A stretch of DNA of 64,000 bases from Oceanicola sp. 22II-s10i (GTDB lineage: Bacteria; Pseudomonadota; Alphaproteobacteria; Rhodobacterales; Rhodobacteraceae). The stretch's first letter is position 1; each line of letters starts with the position of its first letter. Under the pieces are notes generated by a model that did not search any database, was not told the DNA's origin, and saw nothing but the letters and a program-made list of their open reading frames with translations. The stretch lies in assembly GCF_002210105.1 (NCBI RefSeq), contig NZ_AQQU01000010.1, forward strand, positions 91,334-155,333. The letters are read 5' to 3'. The translations under genes were made by a program, and so were the position numbers. This document shows positions 43,051-52,008 of the stretch, in pieces.

Positions 43051-43368
43051 ATGGACGTCAACTCCCCGTTCTCCGTTCCCCCGATCACGGCCCAGCAACC
43101 CGCACCGACCGCGAAGCCCGCGCCCGACGCGACCGCCGCCGCGCGCGAGTTCGAGGCGATGTTCATGACGCAGATGGTCGACGAGATGCTCAAGCAGGTC
43201 GACATGGGCAGCATGGGAGCAGGGCAGGCGGAGCAGCATTTCCGCTACTTCCTGTCCGAGGCCATCGCGGAACAGATGGTCGAACAGGGTGGAACGGGGC
43301 TCAGCCGCAGCCTGAACGCGGCGATGTCGGCATACGCTGCCGCACAGCGTGACGAGGATTATTCATGA
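43051..43368 (+). CDS. flgJ: Rod-binding protein, FlgJ N-terminal type
   Basis: A 105-aa protein corresponding only to the rod-binding half of FlgJ (AAREFEAMFMTQMVDEMLKQ, then FRYFLSEAIAEQMVEQGGTG). The muramidase half of enterobacterial FlgJ is absent, as normal for alphaproteobacteria; the transglycosylase at 11737 probably supplies that activity. Nine bp separate it from flgI. Confidence 0.85.
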   Translation: MDVNSPFSVPPITAQQPAPTAKPAPDATAAAREFEAMFMTQMVDEMLKQVDMGSMGAGQAEQHFRYFLSEAIAEQMVEQGGTGLSRSLNAAMSAYAAAQRDEDYS

Positions 43369-43775
43369 CCCAGATCACCCACGCCAACGCAATGCAGCTG
43401 ACCGACCGCCTGTCGCGGCTGCTGCGGGATGAAATCGCCGCCATCGGGCAGGGCAACCTCGCCCGGGTGGAATCGCTTTATCCCCGCAAGACGGAACTGC
43501 TGGCGGAAATCGAAAAGGTCTTCGCCGATCCCGAACATCTGCTGGCGGGCGACGGGGCACAGGCGCAGCGGCTGCGCGCGCGGCTGGAAGCGCTGAACGA
43601 ACTGATCCATTCCGACCTGACCCTGTTGCAGCGGATGACCGAAGCAACCGGCGCCGTGGCAAGGGAAATCGAGCGGATCCGCGAGCGTCACAGCCTCGAG
43701 GGGCTGTATGACCGGGACGGCACCACGGGCAAGGATCCTGTGGCAGGAATAACACGGCTGGATCAGTCCATTTAG
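43365..43775 (+). CDS. FlgN-like flagellar export chaperone
   Basis: A 136-aa helical protein that fits FlgN, the chaperone of FlgK and FlgL (LLRDEIAAIGQGNLARVESL, RLEALNELIHSDLTLLQRMT). FlgN is weakly conserved; the call uses size, helical pattern and position after flgJ (4-bp overlap). Confidence 0.65.
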   Translation: MTQITHANAMQLTDRLSRLLRDEIAAIGQGNLARVESLYPRKTELLAEIEKVFADPEHLLAGDGAQAQRLRARLEALNELIHSDLTLLQRMTEATGAVAREIERIRERHSLEGLYDRDGTTGKDPVAGITRLDQSI

Positions 43776-43777
43776 CC

Positions 43778-43792
43778 TTAATCCTGCCGTAA
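43778..43792 (+). promoter_or_regulatory. CtrA-like box (one mismatch) upstream of flagellin
   Basis: TTAA (43778-43781), 7 bp, GTAA (43789-43792), one mismatch from TTAA-N7-TTAA, 86 bp upstream of the flagellin ATG. A dedicated flagellin promoter is expected here. Confidence 0.35.
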
Positions 43793-43878
43793 TCCGCACC
43801 TACAACATGCATTGTTACGGGACAGCCCGTTTTCGTCAGAAAGACGAAGACCAACGATAGAAAATCGGAGCAGACAGC

Positions 43879-44715
43879 ATGTCTTCCATTCACACCAACG
43901 CCAGCGCAATGTCCGCGCTGTCGACCCTTCGCAACATCAACAATTCGCTCTCCAGCACCCAGGATCGCATTTCCTCGGGCCTGAAGATCGAGTCCGGCAA
44001 GGACAACGCCGCGTACTTCGCCATCTCCGAGACGATGAACGGCGACAGCCGTATGTACAAGGCAATCGACGAAAGCCTGACGCTGACCCAGAACTCGATC
44101 TCGGCTGCGCGCCTCGGCGCCGAAACCGTCGTCGACCTGGCGAAAGAGTTCGTCGAGCGCGTCGCGTTCGCACAGGGCGGCACGGCTGAAACCCGCGCCA
44201 ACGTGCAGGCCGAACTGGACGAGCTCTCCGCTCGTATCCAGACGACCATCGACCAGTCGACCTTCAACGGTTCCGACCTGGTGAACGGCACGGCAACCGT
44301 GACCGTCGTGACCGGTATCAGCCGCACCGCGGCCGGTTCGATCTCGACCACGACCGTGACCTTCAACCAGCAGGACCTCGGCGCCATCCAGTCGGCCCTG
44401 GCCGCGATCGACCTGACCGCAGCTTCGACCACCGCACTGATGGAAACCGCGCTTCAGGACGCTTCGGCAACCCTGACCGCCGCCATCGCATCGGCCACCT
44501 CGTTCGGTATCGCCGAAAAGTCGGTCGAAACGCAGAAAGAGTTCCTCAACCAGCTCACCGACCGCATCGACAACGGTGTCGGCTCGATGGTTGACGCGAA
44601 CATGGAAGAAGAAGCCGCACGGCTTCAGGCCCTTCAGGTGCAACAGCAGCTGGCCACGCAGGCCCTGTCTATTGCAAACCAGTCACCCCAGAACATTCTC
44701 TCGCTTTTCCGCTGA
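43879..44715 (+). CDS. flaA: Flagellin
   Basis: A 278-aa flagellin with conserved D0/D1 ends: NNSLSSTQDRISSGLKIESG and a C-terminus with EEEAARLQALQVQQQLATQA. The variable middle is short and rich in Thr, Ser and Ala, giving possible O-glycosylation positions. It is the only flagellin gene in the window, preceded by a good ribosome site. FlaF, FlbT and the glycosylation genes serve it. Confidence 0.97.
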   Translation: MSSIHTNASAMSALSTLRNINNSLSSTQDRISSGLKIESGKDNAAYFAISETMNGDSRMYKAIDESLTLTQNSISAARLGAETVVDLAKEFVERVAFAQGGTAETRANVQAELDELSARIQTTIDQSTFNGSDLVNGTATVTVVTGISRTAAGSISTTTVTFNQQDLGAIQSALAAIDLTAASTTALMETALQDASATLTAAIASATSFGIAEKSVETQKEFLNQLTDRIDNGVGSMVDANMEEEAARLQALQVQQQLATQALSIANQSPQNILSLFR

Positions 44716-44751
44716 GAATTCTGGAGATTGGACACCTATAGGTGGCATAGT

Positions 44752-44778
44752 GAAAGGGCGCTCTTCGGGCGCCCTTTC
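44752..44778 (+). terminator. Hairpin after flagellin, probable terminator or attenuator
   Basis: GAAAGGGCGC (44752-44761) and GCGCCCTTTC (44769-44778) form a perfect 10-bp stem with a 7-nt loop, without a strong U-tract. A perfect 12-bp palindrome CACCTATAGGTG (44733-44744) lies just before it. It would separate strong flagellin expression from flaF-flbT. Confidence 0.65.
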
Positions 44779-44857
44779 CACGTTGATGCCATAAAAAAAC
44801 CCGGCACTGCGTTTAATATCCTGGGGCCAACCCAGGGGTAACGAGGCAGAAAGCACC

Positions 44858-45286
44858 ATGAGTATCGCTGCGTACAAACGCACCATTCGCGAAAGCGAAT
44901 CCCCCCGACAGATCGAAGCCCGCGTGTTCGCGCGCATCACCGGAGACCTGAACCGACATCGCGATGCATTCGCCGCCGCACGGTCGGGCGAAGACCGTCT
45001 TGCGCTGATGGCGGATGGCCTTGGCCGCACGCTGACCGAGAACCAGAAACTCTGGACTCTGCTGCGCGACGATCTGGCGTCTTCGGGCAACCAGCTGCCG
45101 CCGCAGCTGCGCGCGCAGCTTCTGTCGATCGCGCTCTGGGTGGAACGCCACACGCTTAAGGTTCTGGCCGGACAGGCGAGCATCAATGCCCTGATCGATG
45201 TGAATACGCATATCCTCGCGGGGCTGACCCGCGCCCAGCCCAAAGGGGTCGCCGATGGCGCTCAACCTCACGCTCAAACCGTTTGA
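44858..45286 (+). CDS. flaF: Flagellin biosynthesis regulator FlaF
   Basis: A 142-aa protein of the FlaF family, which promotes flagellin synthesis or secretion in alphaproteobacteria. Recognised by ESPRQIEARVFARITGDLNR, LTENQKLWTLLRDDL and LRAQLLSIALWVERHTLKVL. Its 3' end overlaps flbT by 32 bp. Confidence 0.93.
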   Translation: MSIAAYKRTIRESESPRQIEARVFARITGDLNRHRDAFAAARSGEDRLALMADGLGRTLTENQKLWTLLRDDLASSGNQLPPQLRAQLLSIALWVERHTLKVLAGQASINALIDVNTHILAGLTRAQPKGVADGAQPHAQTV

Positions 45287-45749
45287 ACGGGTCGTCGTCA
45301 ACGGCGCGATGATCCGCAACGGCGGCCGCAAGACGACGATGACCTTCGAAACGCGGGCCGAGATCATCCGCGAAACCGACCTGCTCAAGCCGACGACCTC
45401 GGCCACGCCGGTCAACACGGCCTATTTCCTGATCCAGTCCGCGCTCATCTATCCCGAGCGCCGTGAACAGCTGGTCAAGGCCGCGCACCGTCAGCTGGCC
45501 GCGCTGGCCACGACGTTCGGCCCGCCGACGGTGGGCCATATCTTCGACGCCGCCAACAAGGTTTCGCAGGGTGAATTCTTCAGCGCCCTGCGCAGCCTGC
45601 GGCCCGCGATGGCGCGCGAGGCGGAGATCTTCGGCGACGCCATGCCGAAGACGGAATGGGCCGGGGAACCGGACGCCGCCGAATGGAAGTCGAGCGACAT
45701 GCCGACCGCCGCCGCGGTGGCACAGCAGGTGGAGCGGAAACGCGCATGA
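45255..45749 (+). CDS. flbT: Flagellin mRNA regulator FlbT
   Basis: A 164-aa protein of the FlbT family (MALNLTLKPFERVVVNGAMI, then PVNTAYFLIQSALIYPERRE). In Caulobacter, FlbT binds the flagellin mRNA leader and represses translation until hook assembly is complete. The start inside flaF is supported by the conserved N-terminus. Its stop overlaps the DUF1217 start. Confidence 0.93.
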   Translation: MALNLTLKPFERVVVNGAMIRNGGRKTTMTFETRAEIIRETDLLKPTTSATPVNTAYFLIQSALIYPERREQLVKAAHRQLAALATTFGPPTVGHIFDAANKVSQGEFFSALRSLRPAMAREAEIFGDAMPKTEWAGEPDAAEWKSSDMPTAAAVAQQVERKRA

Positions 45750-46570
45750 TCTCCGTATCGGGTATGCCGACGCTGACGGCACTGAAGCTGGTCGATGCGA
45801 CCGAGGCGAAGCAGCACGAGCTGATCCGCAATCAGCCGCAGCATGCCCGTGCGATTTCCCACTTCTACGAAAACATCGAAAGCGTGGAGTCGGTGGACGA
45901 CCTGATGGCCGACCCCGAACTCTTCGGTTTCGTGATGCGCGCCTTTGACCTGGAGGACCAGATCTTCGGCAAGGCGATGATGGAGAAGATCCTCAAGAGC
46001 AACATCGAGGAAGAGGACGCGCTGGTGAACCGCATGGCCGACACCCGCTTCCGCGCCCTGTACGAGGAGATGGGGTTCGGCACCGACGGTGTCGGCAACA
46101 TCAATACGATCCTCACCCGCTGGCAGGACCGTATGGTCGAACGCTATGTCGACCGGCATTTCCTGAACGCCAACATGGAAGAGAACGCGACGCTCGGCAC
46201 CGCGCTGGATTTCCGCCGCAAGGTCGCGGATATCGAGGGGCCGCTGGACATCCTGAAAGACAGCAAGATGTCCAAGTTCTTCCGCACCGTCTATGGCATG
46301 CCCAGCCAGATGGCCGGGCTCGACATCGACAAGCAGATCGAGATCATCAACCGCAAGGTCGATTTCGAGGCGCTGAAGGATCCCGAAGAGGTCGAAAAGC
46401 TGGTCACCCGCTTCATCGCGCTGTCCGATGCGCTGAGCGGCGTCGCCACGGCGAACAGCGGCGCGCTGCAGATGCTGACGGCCTCGGCCACCGGCAACTT
46501 CAACTACGCCGTGCTCGATATCGAATCCGTCGTGTCGTCCGGCTTTTCCGGTTACAAGACCCGGCTCTGA
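45746..46570 (+). CDS. DUF1217 flagellar protein
   Basis: A 274-aa protein of the DUF1217 family, found almost only in alphaproteobacterial flagellar loci. Repeated patterns such as DLEDQIFGKAMMEKILKSNI and AERYVDRHFLNA-like segments suggest an internal duplication. No signal peptide. The frame is open from 45656, but ATG at 45746 overlaps the flbT stop. Its stop codon directly abuts the convergent fliG stop, with no spacer. Confidence 0.8.
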   Translation: MISVSGMPTLTALKLVDATEAKQHELIRNQPQHARAISHFYENIESVESVDDLMADPELFGFVMRAFDLEDQIFGKAMMEKILKSNIEEEDALVNRMADTRFRALYEEMGFGTDGVGNINTILTRWQDRMVERYVDRHFLNANMEENATLGTALDFRRKVADIEGPLDILKDSKMSKFFRTVYGMPSQMAGLDIDKQIEIINRKVDFEALKDPEEVEKLVTRFIALSDALSGVATANSGALQMLTASATGNFNYAVLDIESVVSSGFSGYKTRL

Positions 46571-47635
46571 TCAGAACAGCTCGTCTTCGTCGTCGCCGAG
46601 CGGCAGCTTGATCTGATCCTCGTCCGCCAGCTGCTTGGCGTAGTCCAGCATGAACGCCTGCGCCTCCTGCACCTCGCGGCGGCGGACGGCGCCCATGGTT
46701 TCCATCTCTTCTTCCAGCATGTCGCGCGACCGGCCGGGCAGGGCGTTCAGGAATACCGCGCGGGTTTCCTCGGACGCGCCGCGCAGGGCGACGGGCAGGG
46801 TGTTGCCCGGCGCGCCGCGCATGATCTTGGCCAGGTCCATCACGGTCAGGCGCGACAGGTCCTCGAAGGTGAACATCTTCTGCTTGATCGAGTTGAACGT
46901 GTCGTTCAGGCGGGTCTCCAGCCCCGGCGACACCGCTTCCAGCGCGTTCGGGTCCAGCTTGTTGAACAGGTCCGCCATCTTCTGGTGCATCTCGGAGGCG
47001 GTCGGCTGGGACGAGGCGTTGACGATGTCCGCGCTCAGCGTTTCCTCGATCTGCTTCATCATGTGATGCGGCACGGATTCCATCTTGATCATCCGCTCGA
47101 TCACGTTCTCCATCTTCTCGGTGCCAAGCAGCGGCAGCACCTTGGCGGTCACGTCGTTCTTCACGTTCGAAAGAATAACCGCGATGGTCTGTTCATGCTC
47201 GTTCTTGAGGTAGTTGGCGATAACGTTCTCGGACAGCCCCGAGAACCGCGCCCAGAGGTCCTTTTCCTTGAGCGGGCCGCGAATATCCTTGAGGATCCCG
47301 TCGACCTGGTTTTCCGGCAGCAGCGACCGCAGCAGGCTTTCCGCCACGGCGAAGGATCCGACGACCCCGCCGCCGTTGGCCATTTCCTCGGTAAAGCCGG
47401 TCAGCACCATCTCGACCGTCTCGGCCGAGATCGCGCCAAGGCCGGACATCGCCCGTGTCACCTTCTGGATTTCCTCGGTGTCGAGCTTCTGCATCAGCTG
47501 CGACCCGCGCTTTTCCCCGAGGCAGAGGAACAGGATCGCGGCCTTTTCGGCCCCCGTGGGCTTGCGCACGCGGGGCAGGCCCCCGGTCGAGGCATGGGCG
47601 GCGACTTCGGCGCGTTTGAGACTTGCAACAGCCAT
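46571..47635 (-). CDS. fliG: Flagellar motor switch protein FliG
   Basis: A 354-aa C-ring protein. N-terminal part: GAEKAAILFLCLGEKRGSQL; middle EHEQTIAVILSN (EHPQTIA-type motif); C-terminal torque domain with MFTFEDLSRLTVMDLAKIMR. It transmits stator force to the MS ring. Last gene of the fliF-fliH-fliN-fliP-fliG operon. Confidence 0.97.
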   Translation of the reverse strand: MAVASLKRAEVAAHASTGGLPRVRKPTGAEKAAILFLCLGEKRGSQLMQKLDTEEIQKVTRAMSGLGAISAETVEMVLTGFTEEMANGGGVVGSFAVAESLLRSLLPENQVDGILKDIRGPLKEKDLWARFSGLSENVIANYLKNEHEQTIAVILSNVKNDVTAKVLPLLGTEKMENVIERMIKMESVPHHMMKQIEETLSADIVNASSQPTASEMHQKMADLFNKLDPNALEAVSPGLETRLNDTFNSIKQKMFTFEDLSRLTVMDLAKIMRGAPGNTLPVALRGASEETRAVFLNALPGRSRDMLEEEMETMGAVRRREVQEAQAFMLDYAKQLADEDQIKLPLGDDEDELF

Positions 47636-47653
47636 ATCAGGCTCCTTCGCTCA

Positions 47654-48496
47654 TCAACCGCCCCCGGCTAGGGGAGCATAACTTTCCATCAGGCTGCCGG
47701 CCAGCATGTACCAGCCGTCGATCAGCACGAAAAAGATCACCTTGAACGGCAAGGAGATCAGCACGGGCGGCAGCATCATCATGCCGGCGCTCATCAGGAC
47801 CGAGGCGACGATCAGGTCGATCGCCAGGAACGGCAGGTAGATCAGGAACCCGATCGAGAACGCCCGGCGAAGCTCCGAGATCATGAAGGCCGGCACCAGT
47901 TCCCGCCACCCGGCCTCCTCGGCCGTCTGGGGCAGGGGGCCGGGGTCGGCGCCCTCGCTCTCGGCCGCGATCCGGCGGAACAGCTCGATATCCTTGGGCC
48001 TGGTGTTGGCGAACATGAACACCTTGAACGGCCCGCCCACACGTTCCAGCGCCTGTTCCTCGGTGATCGCGTTGTTCATCAGCGGCTGGACGCCTTCGTT
48101 CCAGGCATCCTCGAACACCGGCTGCATCACGAAATAGGTCATGAACAGCGCCATCGAGGTCAGGACCATGTTCGGCGGCGTCTGGTTCAGCCCGAGCGCC
48201 GAGCGCAGCATCGAGAACACGATGACGAAGCGGGTGAAGCTGGTCATCACGATCAGCAGGCCGGGTGCCAGAGACAGCACCGTCATCGCCGCGATCAGCT
48301 GCAGGATGCGGCCCGACAGGGTGGCCCGTTCGTCGGACCCGTCCGGCGCATCCGACAGCGCGTCGCCAAGCGCGTCGAGCCATCCGGTGGGCGCGTCCTG
48401 CGCCAGGGCGGGCATCGCCAGCGCAAACAGCACCGCCCCCGTCAGAAGGACGAGGGCGAAGCGGCTCAGGCCGGGTCTGCCCAGCCCTGCCGTCAT
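47654..48496 (-). CDS. fliP: Flagellar export apparatus protein FliP
   Basis: A 280-aa export-gate protein with a cleavable-type signal sequence, the signature TSFTRFVIVFSMLRSALGLN and LFMTYFVMQPVFEDAWNEGV, and two C-terminal membrane helices. It overlaps fliN by 4 bp. Its separation from fliQ/fliR is usual in this group. Confidence 0.97.
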   Translation of the reverse strand: MTAGLGRPGLSRFALVLLTGAVLFALAMPALAQDAPTGWLDALGDALSDAPDGSDERATLSGRILQLIAAMTVLSLAPGLLIVMTSFTRFVIVFSMLRSALGLNQTPPNMVLTSMALFMTYFVMQPVFEDAWNEGVQPLMNNAITEEQALERVGGPFKVFMFANTRPKDIELFRRIAAESEGADPGPLPQTAEEAGWRELVPAFMISELRRAFSIGFLIYLPFLAIDLIVASVLMSAGMMMLPPVLISLPFKVIFFVLIDGWYMLAGSLMESYAPLAGGG

Positions 48497-48849
48497 GCGT
48501 CGCCGACGTAATCCTTGACGATCTCGATCAGCGACACGCCGATCCGGTCGTCCTTGAGCTTGACCAGATCGCCGCGGGCGACCAGCCGGTCGTTGATGAC
48601 CACCTCGACCGGCTGGCCGATGCTCTTGTCCAGTTCGATGATCGACCCGCGCGACAGCTTGAGAAGCTGCGCGATCGGCATCCGCGTCCGGCCCAGAACG
48701 ATCTGCACGTTCAGCCCGACGTTCAGCATCGCGTCGATGTTCTGGCCGCCCGCCTTGGCCTCGCGCGCGACCTGCTCGGCGACCGTTTCCGGCGCGTCGG
48801 GCATGTCCTTTTCGGTCACGACCTCGGGGGTCTCTTTGTCTTCGCTCAT
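48493..48849 (-). CDS. fliN: Flagellar motor switch protein FliN
   Basis: A 118-aa C-ring protein consisting mainly of a SpoA domain (VQIVLGRTRMPIAQLLKLSR, then VEVVINDRLVARGDLVKLKD) with a short acidic N-terminal extension. Located between fliH (3-bp gap) and fliP. Confidence 0.95.
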   Translation of the reverse strand: MSEDKETPEVVTEKDMPDAPETVAEQVAREAKAGGQNIDAMLNVGLNVQIVLGRTRMPIAQLLKLSRGSIIELDKSIGQPVEVVINDRLVARGDLVKLKDDRIGVSLIEIVKDYVGDA

Positions 48850-48852
48850 GAT

Positions 48853-49551
48853 CTAGTCCTCTGCCTCGTTCTGCCCGTTGCCGTCGTCGGGCCGTTTCTC
48901 GGCCCTGTGTTCGGCCTCATGGCCGGCGCCGTGCAGCGCCGACATGACCTTCTGGCAGATTTCGTTGAAACTGTAGGTCAGCACCCCGTGGTCCCATTCG
49001 GCCCGCAGGTCGCCGACGGCGAGGGCGCCATCGCTCTCGATCTCGACCCGGCCGCCGAACCCGGCCAGCCGCGCGCGGCGCTTGATCTCGTCCGCGTCCT
49101 GCCGGACCACCTCGGGCGGCAGCGCCAGACGCAGCACCGCGGAGCCGAGCGCCATGCGGATCGCCTCGCCCGCCTCGCGTTCGGCCTGTCCGCGCGCCAG
49201 CGTCGCGGCGACGTCGGGGGCCAGCTGTTCGAAGACCGACATGATGAACTGCAGCATCTGCGCCTCGAGCACCGCATGATGCCGGTCGGCGTCCCGGAAC
49301 AGCGCGGTCAGCGCGGGCGCCAGCGCCTCGAGCGCGGCGACCTGCCGCTCCGCCTCGCTTTCGGCGGTGGCGGTCATCGCCTCGGCCCGGCCCGAGATGC
49401 GGCCGTCCTGATAACCCTCGACGCGGGCGGCCTTTACGGCGGCGTCGAATTCTTCCTTGGTGTAGATCGCCCCGACACGGCCCGAGCCCGGGACATTCGC
49501 CGGGCGATAGTCGAAATCAGTGTCGAAGTCGCGGTCATAGGTGAACTGCAT
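48853..49551 (-). CDS. fliH: FliH-like flagellar export protein
   Basis: A 232-aa protein with an N-terminal FDYRP-containing region, a central long helix (EGYQDGRISGRAEAMTATAE) and a C-terminal domain with VRQDADEIKRRARLAGFGGR and VGDLRAEWDHGVLTYSF, the pattern of FliH/YscL proteins that regulate FliI. The gene order fliF-fliH-fliN supports this. The acidic tail is variable. Confidence 0.85.
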   Translation of the reverse strand: MQFTYDRDFDTDFDYRPANVPGSGRVGAIYTKEEFDAAVKAARVEGYQDGRISGRAEAMTATAESEAERQVAALEALAPALTALFRDADRHHAVLEAQMLQFIMSVFEQLAPDVAATLARGQAEREAGEAIRMALGSAVLRLALPPEVVRQDADEIKRRARLAGFGGRVEIESDGALAVGDLRAEWDHGVLTYSFNEICQKVMSALHGAGHEAEHRAEKRPDDGNGQNEAED

Positions 49552-49554
49552 CGG

Positions 49555-51255
49555 TTACGCCCCCTCCGCCAGCCAGCCCTTGACGACCTTCAGCGCGTCG
49601 TCGGGTTCGCGCTCGATCAGCTCGTTGATGGTGCTGATCCAGCCGCGCTGGACCCCGCCCTGAACGGTCGCGATCCGCACCAGCTCGTCGTCCGCGCCGG
49701 GCGGCAGCGGGTCGAGGATGGTGCCCGTGTGGTGCATCGACTGCGCCGTCCCGCCGACCAGCTGCGGCCGGGCCTGCTGTGCCTGTCCGGGTTCCTCGCC
49801 CTCGGCCCCGGTCGCGGGCAGGGCCGCGGTGGCGGCGGATGCGCCGGGCAGGGCCTCGGTGTCGTCCGGCCGCTGGATCGCCAGCGCCTGCCGCAGCGCG
49901 GGGCGGAAGCCGAGGAACAGGACGATGGCCACCAGCACCAGCGCGAACAGACCGCGCAGGATGTTGTTCAGGTTGTCGGCGAGGATCTGGGTGATGCTGC
50001 GGGTGACCGGTTCGCCCACGTCCATCGAGTAGTCCATGAACCGCAGGCTGACGACCGACACGTTGTCGCCGCGCTGCTGGTCGAAGCCGACGGCGGTCTG
50101 CACCAGCGCCTGAAGCTGCTGCAACTCGTCCGCCGGGCGTTCGGCGTAGTCCACGGTGCCGTCCGGCTGGACGTTGTAGATGCCATTGACCAGCACCGCG
50201 ACGCTGACCTTCTCGACCTCGCCGGGTTCGCGGACCGTCTCGCTCTGGCTGCCGCCGATCTCGTAGTTGACGATCTCGTTGGTCATGCTGGAGGTGTTGC
50301 GGTTCGTCGCGCCGCCGCCATCGGCCAGCGCGGCGGGGATATCGTCGGCCACGCCGACCTCGCCCCGTGCCGCCTTGCTGTCGTCGCGCGTCTCTTCCCG
50401 CGTCTCGGTCGACCGGACGACGCGCTGCGCCGGGTCATAGCTCTGCTGCCGCAGCACCTGCCGTTCGCTGCTCAGGTCGACGGTGACCTGCACCCGCGCG
50501 TTGCCCGCGCCGACCCGCGCCGTCAGGATTTCCGTGATGCGCTGCCGCAGCCGGTCCTCGATACCCGACCGCACGGTCTGCAGGTTCGCTTCCGACCCGA
50601 TCTCGCCCTCTTCGCCCAGGATCGTCTCGCCGCTGGCGGACAGCACGGTGACCATCGTCGGCGCGAGGTCCGGCACGGCGGCGGCGACGAGCGCGCGGAT
50701 CGACTGACCCTGCCGGGTGCTGATCGAGCGGCTGCCGCGCCCGCGCACGATGACCGAGGCCGAGGGGCGAGGACGTTCGCGCGAAAACGGTTCGCGTTCG
50801 GGCAGGACGAGGTGAACACGCGCGGCATCGACCCCGTCGATCGTCTGGATCGACCGGGCCAGCTCGCCCTCCAGCGCGCGCAGGCGGTTCACCCGCTGCA
50901 TGAAGGTGTTCATGCCGATGCCGCTCTGTTCGTCGAACAGCTCCCACCCCGGCGTGCCGTCATTGGGCAGGCCGAGGCCCGCGAGCTCCATCCGGGCGCG
51001 GGCGATGTCGTCGCGCGGCACGCTGACCATGCTGCCGGAACTGTCGGTCTGAACGCGGAAGCCGGCCTGTTCCAGCGACTCCACCACGCGCGACGCCTCG
51101 CCCGGCGACAGGTCGCGGTAAACCGGCGTGTATTCCGGAGCCACCGCGAAGGATAACCCGAAGAATAGCGCCGCGAGTAGCATCGCGCCGGTGCCCCCAA
51201 GCACCGAGAGACGCCGCCACCCGAGCGCACGTAGATTGTCTAGCAAGGCCTGCAC
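49555..51255 (-). CDS. fliF: Flagellar MS-ring protein FliF
   Basis: A 566-aa inner-membrane ring protein with two membrane helices (about residues 17-37 and 445-465). The conserved ring-building segment includes DLSPGEASRVVESLEQAGFR and IQTIDGVDAARVHLVLPERE. It starts with GTG at 51255 and leads the minus-strand operon, divergent from fliL. Confidence 0.96.
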   Translation of the reverse strand: MQALLDNLRALGWRRLSVLGGTGAMLLAALFFGLSFAVAPEYTPVYRDLSPGEASRVVESLEQAGFRVQTDSSGSMVSVPRDDIARARMELAGLGLPNDGTPGWELFDEQSGIGMNTFMQRVNRLRALEGELARSIQTIDGVDAARVHLVLPEREPFSRERPRPSASVIVRGRGSRSISTRQGQSIRALVAAAVPDLAPTMVTVLSASGETILGEEGEIGSEANLQTVRSGIEDRLRQRITEILTARVGAGNARVQVTVDLSSERQVLRQQSYDPAQRVVRSTETREETRDDSKAARGEVGVADDIPAALADGGGATNRNTSSMTNEIVNYEIGGSQSETVREPGEVEKVSVAVLVNGIYNVQPDGTVDYAERPADELQQLQALVQTAVGFDQQRGDNVSVVSLRFMDYSMDVGEPVTRSITQILADNLNNILRGLFALVLVAIVLFLGFRPALRQALAIQRPDDTEALPGASAATAALPATGAEGEEPGQAQQARPQLVGGTAQSMHHTGTILDPLPPGADDELVRIATVQGGVQRGWISTINELIEREPDDALKVVKGWLAEGA

Positions 51256-51291
51256 TGCCCCAGTCGCCCCGATTTTTTGTTCTCGTTACCC

Positions 51292-51313
51292 AAGATTAAA
51301 CACAACTAATCTT
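51292..51313. promoter_or_regulatory. Inverted repeat in the fliF/fliL divergent promoter region
   Basis: AAGATTA (51292-51298) and TAATCTT (51307-51313) are a perfect inverted repeat with 8 bp between, in the 153-bp AT-rich gap between fliF and fliL. It contains a TTAA but does not fit a full CtrA box. It is a good candidate operator for coordinated control. Confidence 0.4.
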
Positions 51314-51408
51314 GTCCAGCAAGAACTGTATCAGATTTATACTTGTTTTAATTCAGCCCTATTGGCATATTGGACACAAGAATTGGCTCGATCCAACGCA
51401 TACGGGAC

Positions 51409-52008
51409 ATGGCAGACAAAGAAGAGCAGACAGCGGCGCCCGCAAAGCCCTCATTCGTCAAGCGTTTGGGGAAGCTGGCCGGTATTGCCGCACTATGTAT
51501 CGCCGCGCTGTTCGGCGGTCTGGCCGCGGCGCTTGGCCCCGGCCGGGCGATAGCGTTGTTCTCCGGTTCCGACTCCGGCGAGGCGGAACACGTCACGGCG
51601 GACAACGGACACGATCCCGCCCCTGCGAATGATCATGCCGCCCCCGCCGACACCGGCGGGCATGGCGCCGCCGCGTCGGCCGAGGGCAGCATCGTCGTCA
51701 CGCCCTTCAAGGAAATCATCGTCAACGTCACCGCGACCACCGCGACGGGCCGCCAGACCACCCGGTTCCTCAAGCTGAACGTGGCGCTGGTCTATGACGA
51801 AACCCGCCCCGGCGCCGCGCAGATCGAGGAACGAAAGCTGTTCCTGCGCGACAGTTTCCAGGACTACCTGCGCCAGCTTTCCGATGCCGACCTGCAGGGC
51901 TCCATCGGCCTGTCGCGGCTCAAGGCCGAACTGCTGCGCCGCGCCCGCGCGGTCAGCGACAGCGACGCGCCGCAGGAACTTCTCATCGCGGACCTGATCA
52001 TCCAATGA
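51409..52008 (+). CDS. fliL: Flagellar basal body-associated protein FliL
   Basis: A 199-aa single-pass protein with an N-terminal anchor (LAGIAALCIAALFGGLAAAL) and the FliL periplasmic domain (IVVTPFKEIIVNVTATTATG, FLKLNVALVYDE, ending LIADLIIQ). It supports stator function. Start chosen at ATG 51409; its stop overlaps the fliM start. Confidence 0.94.
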   Translation: MADKEEQTAAPAKPSFVKRLGKLAGIAALCIAALFGGLAAALGPGRAIALFSGSDSGEAEHVTADNGHDPAPANDHAAPADTGGHGAAASAEGSIVVTPFKEIIVNVTATTATGRQTTRFLKLNVALVYDETRPGAAQIEERKLFLRDSFQDYLRQLSDADLQGSIGLSRLKAELLRRARAVSDSDAPQELLIADLIIQ

